Part shown: positions 8,002 through 17,752 of the stretch, piece after piece
How the letters are laid out: every line of letters begins with the position of its first letter
How positions within the stretch are numbered: the first letter of the stretch is position 1
NCBI GenBank assembly: GCA_003559555.1
Contig: PWLA01000060.1
Span: forward strand, 1 to 50,651
Length of the DNA stretch: 50,651 nucleotides
Direction of reading: 5' to 3'
From: Gemmatimonadota bacterium
Lineage (GTDB): Bacteria; Gemmatimonadota; Gemmatimonadetes; Longimicrobiales; Gaopeijiaceae
Program-made: the position numbers and the translations under genes
Notes under the pieces: model-generated
Database searches by the model: none
Seen by the model: the letters and a program-made list of their open reading frames with translations, nothing else
What the model was told of the DNA's origin: nothing

Positions 8002-9771
8002 ATGACTGCACTCATCGACGCCGTGGGATTCGACGGATGGATCCTCCACGCCCTCATCTGGCTTCCCCTGGTGGGCGTGGTCGGGGTGCTTCTCTCGTCG
8101 GAAGAGAGGGCGCCACACTTCGCCTTCGCCTGGAGCGCCGCCCTCTTCGTGCTGAGCCTGGGGCTCTGGTGGAGCTACGATCCGGCCGGCCCTCTCTTTC
8201 AGCTCACCAGCGAGGTGCCCTGGATCGATCTGTGGGGCGTGAGCTATGCCCTGGGAATCGACGGGATCAGCCTCTTCATGGTGCTCCTGACCACCCTCAC
8301 CATGCCGGTGGCGATCCTCGGGGCATTCCGCTACATCGGAGAGCGGAGGAAGGCGTTCTACGCCCTCATGCTCCTCCTGCAGATGGGGATCGTGGGGGTC
8401 TTCACCTCCATGGATCTCTTTCTCTTCTACGTCTTCTTCGAACTCACCCTGGTCCCCATGTACTTCATCGTGGGCATCTGGGGAGGCGAGCGACGGATCT
8501 ACGCGGCGGTCAAGTTCTTCCTGTACACCGCGCTGGGATCGCTCCTCATGCTGGTGGGGATCCTCTACCTGTACTTCCAGGCGCAGGGGGCCGGCGCCCC
8601 GGCCTCGTTCCACTACCTGGATCTGGTGGGGACGCCGCTGAGCCTGACCGAACAGCTCTGGCTCTTCGCGGCCTTCGCGCTGGCTTTCGCCATCAAGGTC
8701 CCCATCTTTCCGTTCCACACCTGGCTTCCGGACGCCCACGTGGAGGCGCCCACGCCCGGCTCGGTGGTGCTGGCGGCGGTGCTCCTGAAGCTGGGCGCGT
8801 ACGGCTTCATTCGCTTTGCCCTTCCGTTCTTTCCGGACGCGGCGATTCACCCCACGGTGGTGCTGGTCATGCTCACCCTGGGGGTCATCGGGATCATCTA
8901 CGCCGCCTGGGTCGCCGCGGTGCAGCCCGACGCCAAGAAGCTGGTGGCCTACACCTCGGTGGCCCACATGGGCTTCGTGGTGCTGGGGATCTTCGCCATG
9001 ACGGTGAACGGGCTGCAGGGCGGACTCTTCGTGATGATCGCCCACGGAATCGCCACCGGCGCCCTCTTCCTCCTGCTGGGGATGCTCTACGAGCGGCGCC
9101 ACACCCGGGAGATCGATGAGTTCGGAGGGCTGGCCCGGGTGGCTCCCCTCATGGCCACCGCCTTCGTCATCACGGCCCTGGCCTCCATCGGGCTGCCGGG
9201 GACCAGCGGATTCGTGGGCGAGTTCCTGGCCCTGGTGGGAACCTTCGAGCGGCATCCGATCATCGCGCTGCTGGGCGCCACCGGAGTCATCTTCGCGGCG
9301 TACTACATGCTGCCCATGGTTCAGCGGATCCTCTTCAACCAGCTGGACAGGGACGAGAACCGGACCATGCCCGACCTCACCGGCCGTGAGATCGCCGTCC
9401 TCTCTCCCCTGGTGGCCCTCATGATCATTCTGGGGGTCTTCCCCACGCCGGTTCTGGAACGGATGGAGCCCGGGGTGAGGGCCATCGTGGAGTACGTGGA
9501 CGAGGGGGCCCGGGCCGGTCCCCTCATGGAGGCGGCCCGCCCGGGTTCCTCAGGCACCGAGCTGGGTCAGGAGTTCTGGGAGCCGGACGTTGAGGCCGAG
9601 GCTCCCGTGCCGGTGCAGACGGCGCCGGCCGAGCTGGGACGCACCACCTGGATCAGCTCGCCGGCTGTATTGGCAGGACCAGGACCCTCCGGGATCTTCC
9701 CGGAGCGGAAGACCGGGCCCCGGACCGTTCCGGGCGCCGAGAGACGGGGAATCAACGGGGATGAGGGCTGA
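8002..9771 (+). CDS. nuoM: NADH-quinone oxidoreductase subunit M, with polar C-terminal tail
   Basis: Second antiporter-like subunit of the complex I membrane arm. Typical signatures are the helix-5 glutamate (FYVFFELTLVPMYFIVG) and KVPIFPFHTWLPDAHVEAPT. GAGG at 7990-7993 sits 8 bases from ATG 8002, so I prefer this start to the in-frame GTG at 7996. The product is 589 aa against about 510 in E. coli. The excess is a hydrophilic Pro/Glu/Gly-rich tail of roughly 90 residues after the last helix, with no predicted fold that I recognise. Confidence 0.96.
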   Translation: MTALIDAVGFDGWILHALIWLPLVGVVGVLLSSEERAPHFAFAWSAALFVLSLGLWWSYDPAGPLFQLTSEVPWIDLWGVSYALGIDGISLFMVLLTTLTMPVAILGAFRYIGERRKAFYALMLLLQMGIVGVFTSMDLFLFYVFFELTLVPMYFIVGIWGGERRIYAAVKFFLYTALGSLLMLVGILYLYFQAQGAGAPASFHYLDLVGTPLSLTEQLWLFAAFALAFAIKVPIFPFHTWLPDAHVEAPTPGSVVLAAVLLKLGAYGFIRFALPFFPDAAIHPTVVLVMLTLGVIGIIYAAWVAAVQPDAKKLVAYTSVAHMGFVVLGIFAMTVNGLQGGLFVMIAHGIATGALFLLLGMLYERRHTREIDEFGGLARVAPLMATAFVITALASIGLPGTSGFVGEFLALVGTFERHPIIALLGATGVIFAAYYMLPMVQRILFNQLDRDENRTMPDLTGREIAVLSPLVALMIILGVFPTPVLERMEPGVRAIVEYVDEGARAGPLMEAARPGSSGTELGQEFWEPDVEAEAPVPVQTAPAELGRTTWISSPAVLAGPGPSGIFPERKTGPRTVPGAERRGINGDEG

Positions 9772-9777
9772 ACCGGC

Positions 9778-11283
9778 ATGACTCTCGATTTCGTTTCCAA
9801 CGTCGACTACATCTGGGCGCTCCTGCCCGAGATCGTCCTCTCCGTCTGGGCCATGGTGGTTCTCCTCGCCGGGGTGCGTCGCCCGGACGATCCGCCGGCC
9901 AACACCGCCGCCCTGGGGTGGCTGGCTCTGGTGGGCATCCTGGTGGCCGCCGTGGCCAACGGGTGGCTCTACGGTGTCACCTCCACGGCGGACGCCGCCA
10001 TGATCACCGTGGATCCGTTCCGCCTCTTTGCCAACTGGGTCTTCCTGCTGGGGGCAGGCCTCACCGTCCTGGTGGCTGGACCCTACGTGACCCGCCAGCG
10101 GCTCCAGGCGGGGGAGTTCTACACCCTCATCCTCCTGGCGACCGTGGGGATGATGTTCATGGGCGGGACCCGGAACCTGATCCTCCTCTTCCTGGCGCTG
10201 GAGACCATGTCCATCGCAGCGTACGTCCTCACGGCGTACAACCGGAGGGACCGGAAGTCGGCGGAGGCGGGCCTCAAGTACTTCATCCTGGGATCCTTCT
10301 CATCGGGCTTCCTCCTTTACGGGATCGCCCTGGTGTGGGGAGCCACCGGGAGCGTGCACCTCACCGAGATCGCAGCGGTCGTGGAGGCCGGTGCCGGCTT
10401 CACCGGGCTCCTCCTGGCGGGGATGGCACTCCTGGGGATCGGGTTCGCCTTCAAGGTGGGGGCCGTCCCGTTCCACATGTGGGCTCCGGACGCCTACGAA
10501 GGGGCCCCCTCCCCCTCCACCGCCTTCATGGCGGCGGCGGTGAAGGCCGCCTCCTTCGTGGCCTTCCTCCGGGTCTTCCTCGAGGCCTTCCCGACCCTGT
10601 ACGAGTCGTGGTATCCGGTGGTCTGGTGGCTGGCGGTGCTCACCATGGTGGTGGCCAACCTCATCGCCCTGACCCAGGCCAACGTGAAGCGAATGCTGGC
10701 CTATTCGTCGGTGGCCCATGGCGGCTACCTCCTGGTGGCGGTGGCGGCTGCCAACGAGATGGCCACGGCCGGGCTCCTCTTCTACCTCCTGGTCTACACC
10801 GTCATGACGGTGGGCGCCTTCGCCATTCTCATGATCGTCAGCGGGCAGAGCGAGGATCGCCTGCAGGTGGAGGACTACGCCGGGTTTGGATGGGCGCAGC
10901 CCGTGCTGGCGGTGGTCTTCACCATCTTCCTCCTCTCGCTGGCGGGCTTCCCGGGAACCGGCGGGTTCATGGCCAAGATCTACATCCTCCAGGGGGCGGT
11001 GGAGAGCCAGCTCTGGATGCTGGCGGTGATCCTGGCCCTGGCGACGGTGGTTTCCTACTACTATTACCTTCGGGTGGCTTGGTACATGTGGATGCGCTCC
11101 GCCGCCGCCGGAAACGACCACGCCCGGGTCTGGACACCCCTTCCGGTCTGGCTGGCCCTGATTCTCTCCGCCGGGGTAATCCTCTATCTGGGGGTGCTGC
11201 CGAGCGGACTGCTGGATGGGGCCATGACCAGTGCCCAGGGCCTGGGCGTGGTCAGGGACGGCCTCCTTGGGCTCCGTCCCTGA
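9778..11283 (+). CDS. nuoN: NADH-quinone oxidoreductase subunit N
   Basis: Third antiporter-like proton-pumping subunit, next to NuoK in the membrane arm. The 501 aa contain about 14 helices. The family stretches FLALETMSIAAYVLTAYNRR, FKVGAVPFHMWAPDAYEGAP and QANVKRMLAYSSVAHGGYLL are clear. ATG 9778 follows the nuoM stop by six bases, with GAGGG just upstream. It is the last nuo gene here. A 77-bp spacer without a convincing terminator separates it from the next gene. Confidence 0.96.
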   Translation: MTLDFVSNVDYIWALLPEIVLSVWAMVVLLAGVRRPDDPPANTAALGWLALVGILVAAVANGWLYGVTSTADAAMITVDPFRLFANWVFLLGAGLTVLVAGPYVTRQRLQAGEFYTLILLATVGMMFMGGTRNLILLFLALETMSIAAYVLTAYNRRDRKSAEAGLKYFILGSFSSGFLLYGIALVWGATGSVHLTEIAAVVEAGAGFTGLLLAGMALLGIGFAFKVGAVPFHMWAPDAYEGAPSPSTAFMAAAVKAASFVAFLRVFLEAFPTLYESWYPVVWWLAVLTMVVANLIALTQANVKRMLAYSSVAHGGYLLVAVAAANEMATAGLLFYLLVYTVMTVGAFAILMIVSGQSEDRLQVEDYAGFGWAQPVLAVVFTIFLLSLAGFPGTGGFMAKIYILQGAVESQLWMLAVILALATVVSYYYYLRVAWYMWMRSAAAGNDHARVWTPLPVWLALILSAGVILYLGVLPSGLLDGAMTSAQGLGVVRDGLLGLRP

Positions 11284-11360
11284 GGCCTGACCCAGCCCCC
11301 CTCTGAACCCCGGACGCGCCGCTCCCCCTCCGTTTTCTCGCAGTCAGGAGTGAAGACCGA

Positions 11361-12755
11361 ATGACGCTGCCGCTGCACATCTTCCGCGAGTACGACATTC
11401 GGGGGATCGTGGGCCAGGACCTGACCACGGACCTGGTGCATGGGGTGGGCCGGGCCTACGGCACCACCCTTCGGGCCGCCGTGCAAGTGGAAGGGGAAGG
11501 GGGGAGGGGAGATCCCCGGATCGTGGTGGGATGGGACAACCGTCCGTCCTCTCCGGAGCTGGTGGATGCGCTGATCAACGGCCTTCTCTCAACTGGCGTA
11601 CATGTCCTGGAGCTGGGCGTGGTACCCACACCGGTGACCTGGTGGGCCGAGAAGGTGCTGGATGACATTCAGGGCGCCATACAGCTCACCGGCTCCCACA
11701 ACCCCCCCGAGTGGAACGGGATCAAGATGACCCGCCTGGGCCGGTCTCTCTACGGGGACGGCGTACAGGAGCTCCGTCGGACCATCGAGTCCGGTGCCTT
11801 CGCCGGTGGCAGTGGGGAGCGGGAGGAGCACCCGGTACTGGAGCACTACGTGCAGGATGTGACCGCACGGATCCAGCTCGAGGGTCCTGTGAAGGCGGTG
11901 GTGGATTGCGGAAATGGAACCGGTTCGGTGGTGGCCCAGCGACTCCTGGAGGAGGTGGGGGTTGAGGTGATCCCCCTCTACTGTGACTCCGACGGGACCT
12001 TCCCGAATCACCATCCCGATCCCACCGTCGACGAGAACCTGGGGGATCTCATCGAGCTGGTCCGGAGCGAGAAGGCCGATTTCGGGGTGGCCTTCGACGG
12101 CGATGCAGATCGGATCGGCGCCGTGGACGACCAGGGCCGGATCATCCGGGGCGATGTCCTCCTCCTCCTCTACGGCCTGGATCTGCTGGACCGGAAGGGC
12201 CCGGGTCAGCTCCTCCTCTTCGACGTGAAGTGCTCGCAGCTCCTCCCGGAAGTCTACGAAGAAGCCGGCGGGGAGACCCTCATGTGGATGACCGGACATT
12301 CCCTCATGAAGGAGAAGATGCGGGAGACCGGAGCCCCCCTGGCCGGAGAGCTCTCCGGGCACATCTGCTTTGGCGGAGACGAGTACCTGGCCATCGACGA
12401 CGCCCTCTACGACGCCTGCAAGCTGGCCGAGCTGGTGAGCCGGGCGCCGGAGTCCCTCTCCCGGCAGGTGGACCGCTTCCCCCGTTACGTGTCCACGCCC
12501 GAGATCCGGATCGAGGTGACCGAGGAGTCCAAGCGGAGGATCGTCCGGGCGGCGGTGGAGCACTTCTCCCGGACTCACGAGGTCATCGAGGTGGACGGAG
12601 CCCGGATCCTCTTCGGCGACGGATGGGGCCTGATCCGATCCTCCAACACGCAGCCCGTCCTGGTGGCCCGCTTCGAGGCTCGCACGCCCGAGCGCCTGGA
12701 GGAGATCCAGAGCGAGGTCCAGGGCTGGCTTCGGGAGCAGGGGGTTGATGTTTGA
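11361..12755 (+). CDS. manB: Phosphomannomutase / phosphoglucomutase (AlgC type)
   Basis: Alpha-D-phosphohexomutase that interconverts hexose 1- and 6-phosphates for nucleotide-sugar supply in the cytoplasm. The phosphoserine loop is TGSHNPPEWNGIKM (Ser112), the Mg2+ loop is DGDAD (Asp246, 248, 250), the sugar-binding loop is GELSGH (329-334) and the phosphate-binding end is RSSNTQP. The region FDVKCSQLLPEV...MTGHSLMKEKM resembles bifunctional PMM/PGM such as AlgC, and the 464-aa length matches. ATG 11361 has AGGAG at 11346-11350. The gene overlaps the next one by 8 bp. Whether mannose or glucose phosphate is the main substrate cannot be told. Confidence 0.9.
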   Translation: MTLPLHIFREYDIRGIVGQDLTTDLVHGVGRAYGTTLRAAVQVEGEGGRGDPRIVVGWDNRPSSPELVDALINGLLSTGVHVLELGVVPTPVTWWAEKVLDDIQGAIQLTGSHNPPEWNGIKMTRLGRSLYGDGVQELRRTIESGAFAGGSGEREEHPVLEHYVQDVTARIQLEGPVKAVVDCGNGTGSVVAQRLLEEVGVEVIPLYCDSDGTFPNHHPDPTVDENLGDLIELVRSEKADFGVAFDGDADRIGAVDDQGRIIRGDVLLLLYGLDLLDRKGPGQLLLFDVKCSQLLPEVYEEAGGETLMWMTGHSLMKEKMRETGAPLAGELSGHICFGGDEYLAIDDALYDACKLAELVSRAPESLSRQVDRFPRYVSTPEIRIEVTEESKRRIVRAAVEHFSRTHEVIEVDGARILFGDGWGLIRSSNTQPVLVARFEARTPERLEEIQSEVQGWLREQGVDV

Positions 12756-15540
12756 TCGAAGCATCTCCCAACTGATCGGAGGGCTGAAGGGCCGGGTCCT
12801 CCTGGGCGCCTTCCTCGGTCTCCTTCTCCTCCTCCTCATCGCTCGGTGGGGGGTCTCGTTGTACGTGGACGCCCTCTGGTTTTCGGCCGAAGGGGCCGGC
12901 GACGTCTTCCGGACCCGCCTGCTGTGGGAGTGGGGCGCTCGTCTGGGGGCCGGCCTCCTGGTGGGCCTCCTGGTGTGGTGGAATCTCCGGATCGTCCTGA
13001 AGACCTTCGCCGGGATCCAGATCCGGAGGCGGGTGGGAGATCTGGTGATCCAGGAGCAGCTTCCGGACAGCTATGTGCGCTGGTCGGTGGTGGGCGTCTG
13101 CGTGCTCATCGGACTCTGGTTCGCCGCAGCGGTCCCGCAGGGCACGGGAATCCGGGGGCTCCTTCTCCTGAACGCGCCGGAGTGGGGTCAGCTGGACCCC
13201 ATCTTCGGCCGGGACCTGAGCTTCTACCTCTTCCATCTCCCGGTTCTGGAGGGCGTCCTCACCTTCGGACTCGTGGTCACCGTCTTCCTGGCCGCCCTGG
13301 TGACGGCGGGGTACTCCGCCACCGGTGCCATCGAGTGGGGAGGAGGAAAGGTCCAGGTGAAGGATCTTCCCCGGCTGCACCTGGGAATCCTGGGGGCCCT
13401 CTTCCTGACCTTCCTGGCCGTTCGATTTCACCTGGCCCCCTACGGGCTGGTGCAGGACGGCAACTCCGGTGTGCAGGGGATCTTCGGCTACGCCGACGAG
13501 CACGCCCGGGTGCCGGCCTACCGCGTTCTGGCCGTTCTGGCCCTGGCTTCGGCTGCAGGGGTTGCCTGGGGCGTGGTGCGAAACCGGCTCCTTCCCGTGG
13601 CCCTGTCCGTGGTCGTCCTGGCCATGGGAGGCATCGTGGGGGCCCAGGTAGTGCCGGCGCTGGTGCAACGGTTCCAGGTGGAGCCCAACGAGCTGGCCCG
13701 GGAGACGCCGTACATCGAGCACGCCGTCCAGTTCACCCGGAACGGGTTCGGGCTGGAGGGAATGGCCCGGGAGCGCCTGGACTACCGGCCGCCATCCCCT
13801 GAGGACTGGGAACGGGTCCCCGAACGACTGGACCGACTTCCGGTCTGGACCGAGGGAACGCTTCTTTCCACCTTCCGGCAGATCGAAGCCCGCTTCGAGT
13901 ACTACGACTTCAACCGGGTGACCTTCAACCGCTATCCGGGCGATGATCGTCCGGTGCCGACTGCGCTTTCGGTCCGCGAGGTGAACCCCAACGGGATCCC
14001 CGATCCCAACTGGCAGAACCTGCACCTGCGGGAACGGTTCGTCTCCGGAATGGGTGCGGTGGCCGGTCAGCTCCACCGGCAGGACGAGGACGGCCGGCTT
14101 CCCATGTTCCTGGCGGCCATTCCCCCGGAGTTCCGACCCGGGCCCGGTGTCCCCCAGCAACTCGACCTGACTCGTCCCCAGGTCTACGTGGGGAGTCGCC
14201 CCCAGCTCCACGCCGTGATCAACCGCAGTGACGAGAGCTTCCTGGCCCCCGACGGCTCGCCGGGCGAGCCCGGCGTGGACTACCCGGAGGGGATCCTCAT
14301 GGGATCGCTCCTCCGGACGCTGGCCCTGGCCTGGAACTTCCAGGATGCGAACCTCCTCTTTGCATCCGAGGTGCAGCCGGAGAGCCGTTTCGTGTTTCGG
14401 CGGGAGGTCCGGGAGCGGGTCCGGACGCTGGCCCCCTTCCTCCTCCTCCCGGAAGACCCCTTTCCGGTCATCGCCGAGGGCCGCATCGTCTGGATCGTGG
14501 AAGGGTTCACCGCCAGCCGCTCCTTCCCCCTCTCCACCGTGCACCAGGTGGCGAACCAGCGTGCAGCCCGCTACCTGCGCAACTCGGTGAAGGTGGCGGT
14601 GGATGCCGTCACCGGTGAGGTACGCATGTACGTGGCCGACCCCGACGACCCGCTGCTGCAGGCGTACCGGGGTGCCTTCCCCAGCCTCTTCCACGACATG
14701 GAGGAGATGCCCCGGGAGCTGGTCCGCCATCTTCGGTATTCCCGGCACCTCCTGGACGTCCAGAGCCGGGTGCTTCTGCAATACCACCAGGAGGCCCCGC
14801 CGGTCTTCCATGGTCAGCAGAACCGCTGGGCCGTGGCCACGGAACTCTCGATGGACACCCAGCCCGTGGAGTACCGCCCCGAATTCAGCTTCCTGACCCT
14901 GCCCGGCGAGGCGGAGGAGAGCTTCGTACTCTCCAACGTTTTCGTACCACAGGGAAGGCAGAACCTGGCGGCCTTCCTGGCCGGCCGCTGGGACCCGGAC
15001 CACGGCAACGAGCTCCTCCTCTGGGACGTGCCTGTGGAAAGCCAGGTGCGAGGCCCCCGCCAGATCGAGGCCCTCATCGAGCAGGACCCGGAGATCTCGC
15101 AGCAGTTCTCCCTCTGGAGGCAGGGGGGAAGCCAGGTCTGGACAGGCCACCTCCACCTGGTCCCGGTGGGCAACACCCTGATCTACATGGAGCCCATCTT
15201 CCTGGCCGCCGACTACGACGCCATTCCCGAGATCCGGCGGTACGTGGTGAGCGACGGGCGGAGGGTGGTGATGGACCCCACCCTGGAGGGCGCGGTGGCC
15301 GGCCTGGCACTGGGGATGGAGGGCGTGGTGAGGGACGAAGGGGATCCGGCGCCCCCTCTGGACCCCGAGGAGGAGATCCCCGAGGAGCTGATCCGAGAAG
15401 CGGAGATCAGGGGCGCCGAAGAGGCCCTCCGGATCATGGAGGAGGCCGAGACCGCACTCCGAAACGGGAACTGGGAAGAGTTCGGCCGGAAGCTGGAGGA
15501 GCTTCGATCGCTCCTGCAGGGACAGGCCGGCGACCCCTGA
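12748..15540 (+). CDS. UPF0182 family large membrane protein
   Basis: Conserved protein of unknown function (COG1615). The N-terminal third has about seven hydrophobic helices (first at residues 10-35, others up to about 310). A large soluble domain of about 550 residues follows, probably outside the cytoplasmic membrane, and then an acidic helical C-terminus (about 860-930). Family-like stretches are LDLTRPQVYVGSR, GVDYPEGILMGS and the paired Gly/Tyr blocks around residues 290-400. ATG 12748, overlapping the mutase stop, is preferred to TTG 12745 because of GGAG at 12734-12737. The overlap suggests co-translation with the sugar-phosphate mutase, but I cannot assign a function. Confidence 0.85.
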   Translation: MFDRSISQLIGGLKGRVLLGAFLGLLLLLLIARWGVSLYVDALWFSAEGAGDVFRTRLLWEWGARLGAGLLVGLLVWWNLRIVLKTFAGIQIRRRVGDLVIQEQLPDSYVRWSVVGVCVLIGLWFAAAVPQGTGIRGLLLLNAPEWGQLDPIFGRDLSFYLFHLPVLEGVLTFGLVVTVFLAALVTAGYSATGAIEWGGGKVQVKDLPRLHLGILGALFLTFLAVRFHLAPYGLVQDGNSGVQGIFGYADEHARVPAYRVLAVLALASAAGVAWGVVRNRLLPVALSVVVLAMGGIVGAQVVPALVQRFQVEPNELARETPYIEHAVQFTRNGFGLEGMARERLDYRPPSPEDWERVPERLDRLPVWTEGTLLSTFRQIEARFEYYDFNRVTFNRYPGDDRPVPTALSVREVNPNGIPDPNWQNLHLRERFVSGMGAVAGQLHRQDEDGRLPMFLAAIPPEFRPGPGVPQQLDLTRPQVYVGSRPQLHAVINRSDESFLAPDGSPGEPGVDYPEGILMGSLLRTLALAWNFQDANLLFASEVQPESRFVFRREVRERVRTLAPFLLLPEDPFPVIAEGRIVWIVEGFTASRSFPLSTVHQVANQRAARYLRNSVKVAVDAVTGEVRMYVADPDDPLLQAYRGAFPSLFHDMEEMPRELVRHLRYSRHLLDVQSRVLLQYHQEAPPVFHGQQNRWAVATELSMDTQPVEYRPEFSFLTLPGEAEESFVLSNVFVPQGRQNLAAFLAGRWDPDHGNELLLWDVPVESQVRGPRQIEALIEQDPEISQQFSLWRQGGSQVWTGHLHLVPVGNTLIYMEPIFLAADYDAIPEIRRYVVSDGRRVVMDPTLEGAVAGLALGMEGVVRDEGDPAPPLDPEEEIPEELIREAEIRGAEEALRIMEEAETALRNGNWEEFGRKLEELRSLLQGQAGDP

Positions 15541-15578
15541 CCTGGGCGAGCGCCCCGGACGAATCGGGTGCCGACGGC

Positions 15579-15607
15579 TTGATCCGGACCTGGCGCCCCC
15601 ATACCTT
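15579..15607 (+). promoter_or_regulatory. Putative sigma-70 promoter for sucC operon
   Basis: TTGATC at 15579-15584, a 17-base spacer and TACCTT at 15602-15607, 65 bases before the sucC start. Spacing is ideal, and the -35 box matches four of six consensus bases. The 10-mer CCATACCTTC recurs at the equivalent place before kdsB (32760-32769). Confidence 0.5.
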
Positions 15608-15671
15608 CAGCAGGCTCTTGCCGGGACGGTGAGAGCGGTTTCATGTCAGACCAACGGGCACAAGGGACCGA

Positions 15672-16808
15672 ATGGATATCCACGAATACCAGGCAAAGAA
15701 ACTCTTCCGGGACGCGGGCATTCCCGTACCACCCGGCGAGGTGGCCACCACCCCCGACGAAGCCGAGAAGCTCGCGACGAACTACGGCGGCAACGTGGTG
15801 GTGAAGGCTCAGGTCCACACCGGCGGGCGAGGGAAGGCCGGTGGGGTCAAGCTGGCGAGCTCGGCCGCCGAGGCCCGGGAGCACGCCTCCCGGATCCTGG
15901 GGATGAGCATCAAGGACCTGACGGTCAAGAAGGTCCTGGTGACCCCGGTAGAAGACATCGAGGCGGAAGCGTACGTTGGGGTGCTGATCGATCGAGCCAC
16001 CCAGACCCCCATGTTCATGGTCTCGCCGGAAGGCGGCGTGGACATTGAGGAGGTGGCCGCCACGAACCCCGAGGCCATCCGGAAGCTCCGGGTCGACCCC
16101 CGCTACGGCCTTCTCCCGCATCAGGCCTACGGGCTGGCCACGTTCCTCTACGACGATCCCAAGCTGGTGAAGCAAGCGACCCGGATCATGGGGCAGCTCT
16201 ACCAGGCCTTCACCCAGAACGCCTGCTCCCTGGCCGAGATCAACCCCCTCATCGTGACGCCCGACGGTGAGGTGAAGGCCATCGACGCCAAGGTGAGCAT
16301 CGACGAGAGCGCCCTCTTCCGGCTGCCCGAGGTGGCGGAGTTCCGGGACCTGGACGCCGAACCGGCATCGGAGACCAAGGCCCGGGAGGCCGGACTCTCC
16401 TTCGTGAAGCTGGACGGGAACGTGGGGTGCTGCGTCAATGGCGCCGGCCTGGCCATGGCCACCATGGATCTGGTGAAGTACTACGGCGGGGAGCCGGCCA
16501 ACTTCCTGGACATCGGCGGATCGTCGAATCCGGACAAGGTGGTGGCGGCGCTGGAGATCATCACCGCCGATCCCAATGTGAAGGCAATCCTCTTCAACAT
16601 CTTCGGGGGAATCACCCGCTGCGACGACGTGGCCAACGGGATCGTGGAAGCCGCCCGCCGCATCGACATCCAGCCCCCCATCGTGATCCGGCTGACCGGA
16701 ACCAACGAGGAGGAGGCGCTTCGGATCCTGGAGGATGCCGGGTACTCGGCCTTCACCTCCATGGACGAGGTGGTGGAGAAGGCAGTGGAGCTCGCGGCGC
16801 AGGCCTGA
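15672..16808 (+). CDS. sucC: Succinyl-CoA synthetase beta subunit (ADP-forming type)
   Basis: ATP-grasp subunit of succinate-CoA ligase, the TCA-cycle step that makes ATP or GTP from succinyl-CoA. The start MDIHEYQAKKLF, the nucleotide-site stretch KAQVHTGGRGKAGGVKLA, and the C-terminal NGAGLAMATMDLVKYYGG and FNIFGGITRCDDVA are textbook. At 378 aa it is slightly shorter than E. coli SucC (388). ATG 15672 has AAGGGA just upstream. sucD follows after 33 bp. The 131-bp leader after UPF0182 holds the promoter described separately and a conserved motif at 15591. Confidence 0.97.
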   Translation: MDIHEYQAKKLFRDAGIPVPPGEVATTPDEAEKLATNYGGNVVVKAQVHTGGRGKAGGVKLASSAAEAREHASRILGMSIKDLTVKKVLVTPVEDIEAEAYVGVLIDRATQTPMFMVSPEGGVDIEEVAATNPEAIRKLRVDPRYGLLPHQAYGLATFLYDDPKLVKQATRIMGQLYQAFTQNACSLAEINPLIVTPDGEVKAIDAKVSIDESALFRLPEVAEFRDLDAEPASETKAREAGLSFVKLDGNVGCCVNGAGLAMATMDLVKYYGGEPANFLDIGGSSNPDKVVAALEIITADPNVKAILFNIFGGITRCDDVANGIVEAARRIDIQPPIVIRLTGTNEEEALRILEDAGYSAFTSMDEVVEKAVELAAQA

Positions 16809-16841
16809 CACGACTCAACGGCAGGGAGACTGAATAGACAT

Positions 16842-17729
16842 ATGTCGATCTTCATCGATCGTTCGACTCGCCTCGTGGTCCAGGGAATCACCGGACGCGA
16901 CGGCTCGTTTCATACAAACCAGATGGCGGCCTACGGCACCCAGGTGGTGGCCGGCGTCACCCCGGGCAAGGGGGGGCAGACCTTCGAGACCGACGAGGGG
17001 GAGGCGATCCCCATCTTCAACACCGTGGAGGAGACCGTGCAGGAGGAGGGGGCCAACACCTCGGTGATCTACGTGCCGCCGGCCTTCGCCGCCGGCGCCA
17101 TCATGGAGTCGGCCGACGCCGGGATCCAATTCATCGTGGCCATCACCGAGGGCATCCCGGTCATCGACATGACCCGGACCTACGCCTTCGTGAAGGACCG
17201 GGGCGCCCGCCTCCTGGGCCCCAACTGTCCCGGCGCCATCACCCCCGGGGTGGGGAAGGTCGGCATCATTCCGGGGCAGATCACGACGGCGGGACCGGTG
17301 GGGGTGGTTTCCCGCTCCGGCACCCTGACGTACGAGGCGGTGAACCAGCTCACCGAGGCCGGCATCGGGCAGACCACCTGTGTGGGGATCGGAGGCGACC
17401 CCATCATCGGGACCAACTTCATCGACACCCTGCAGGCCTTCTCCGACGACCCGGATACCGAGGCCGTGGTGATGATCGGCGAGATCGGCGGCACAGACGA
17501 GCAGGAGGCGGCCCGCTGGGTGAAGGAGAACATGGAAATTCCCGTCGTGGGCTTCATCGCGGGCCAGACGGCGCCTCCAGGGCGCCAGATGGGACACGCC
17601 GGGGCCATCATCTCCGGCTCGGCGGGAACGGCCGAAGAGAAAATGAAGGTCTTCGAGGAGAACGGGATCGCCGTTGCCCGGCGACCGGTGGACATCCGGA
17701 CGTTGATTCAAGAGGAGCTGGGCCACTGA
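16842..17729 (+). CDS. sucD: Succinyl-CoA synthetase alpha subunit
   Basis: CoA-binding catalytic subunit carrying the phosphohistidine. The active-site loop is GHAGAIISG with His252. The N-terminal Rossmann region contains [13 protein letters not shown] (12-24), and [11 protein letters not shown] (125-135) is typical. At 295 aa the length is normal. ATG 16842 follows GGGAG about 13 bases upstream. Together with sucC it forms the alpha-beta enzyme. The stop codon is followed immediately by two adjacent hairpins before the next gene. Confidence 0.97.
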   Translation: MSIFIDRSTRLVVQGITGRDGSFHTNQMAAYGTQVVAGVTPGKGGQTFETDEGEAIPIFNTVEETVQEEGANTSVIYVPPAFAAGAIMESADAGIQFIVAITEGIPVIDMTRTYAFVKDRGARLLGPNCPGAITPGVGKVGIIPGQITTAGPVGVVSRSGTLTYEAVNQLTEAGIGQTTCVGIGGDPIIGTNFIDTLQAFSDDPDTEAVVMIGEIGGTDEQEAARWVKENMEIPVVGFIAGQTAPPGRQMGHAGAIISGSAGTAEEKMKVFEENGIAVARRPVDIRTLIQEELGH

Positions 17730-17731
17730 GG

Positions 17732-17752
17732 TCCGCCCCTGTCGGGGGCGGA
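17732..17752 (+). repeat. Perfect 8-bp hairpin after sucD
   Basis: TCCGCCCC (17732-17739), loop TGTCG, then GGGGCGGA (17745-17752), starting three bases after the sucD stop. No T-run follows, so it is a weak terminator or an mRNA-stabilising or attenuating stem rather than a clear intrinsic terminator. Confidence 0.5.

Noticed and set aside
5820-8057. A 745-codon open frame on the minus strand opposite nuoL
   Set aside because: The composition is that of a shadow frame (His, Gly, Gln, Glu), and it lies entirely over nuoL.
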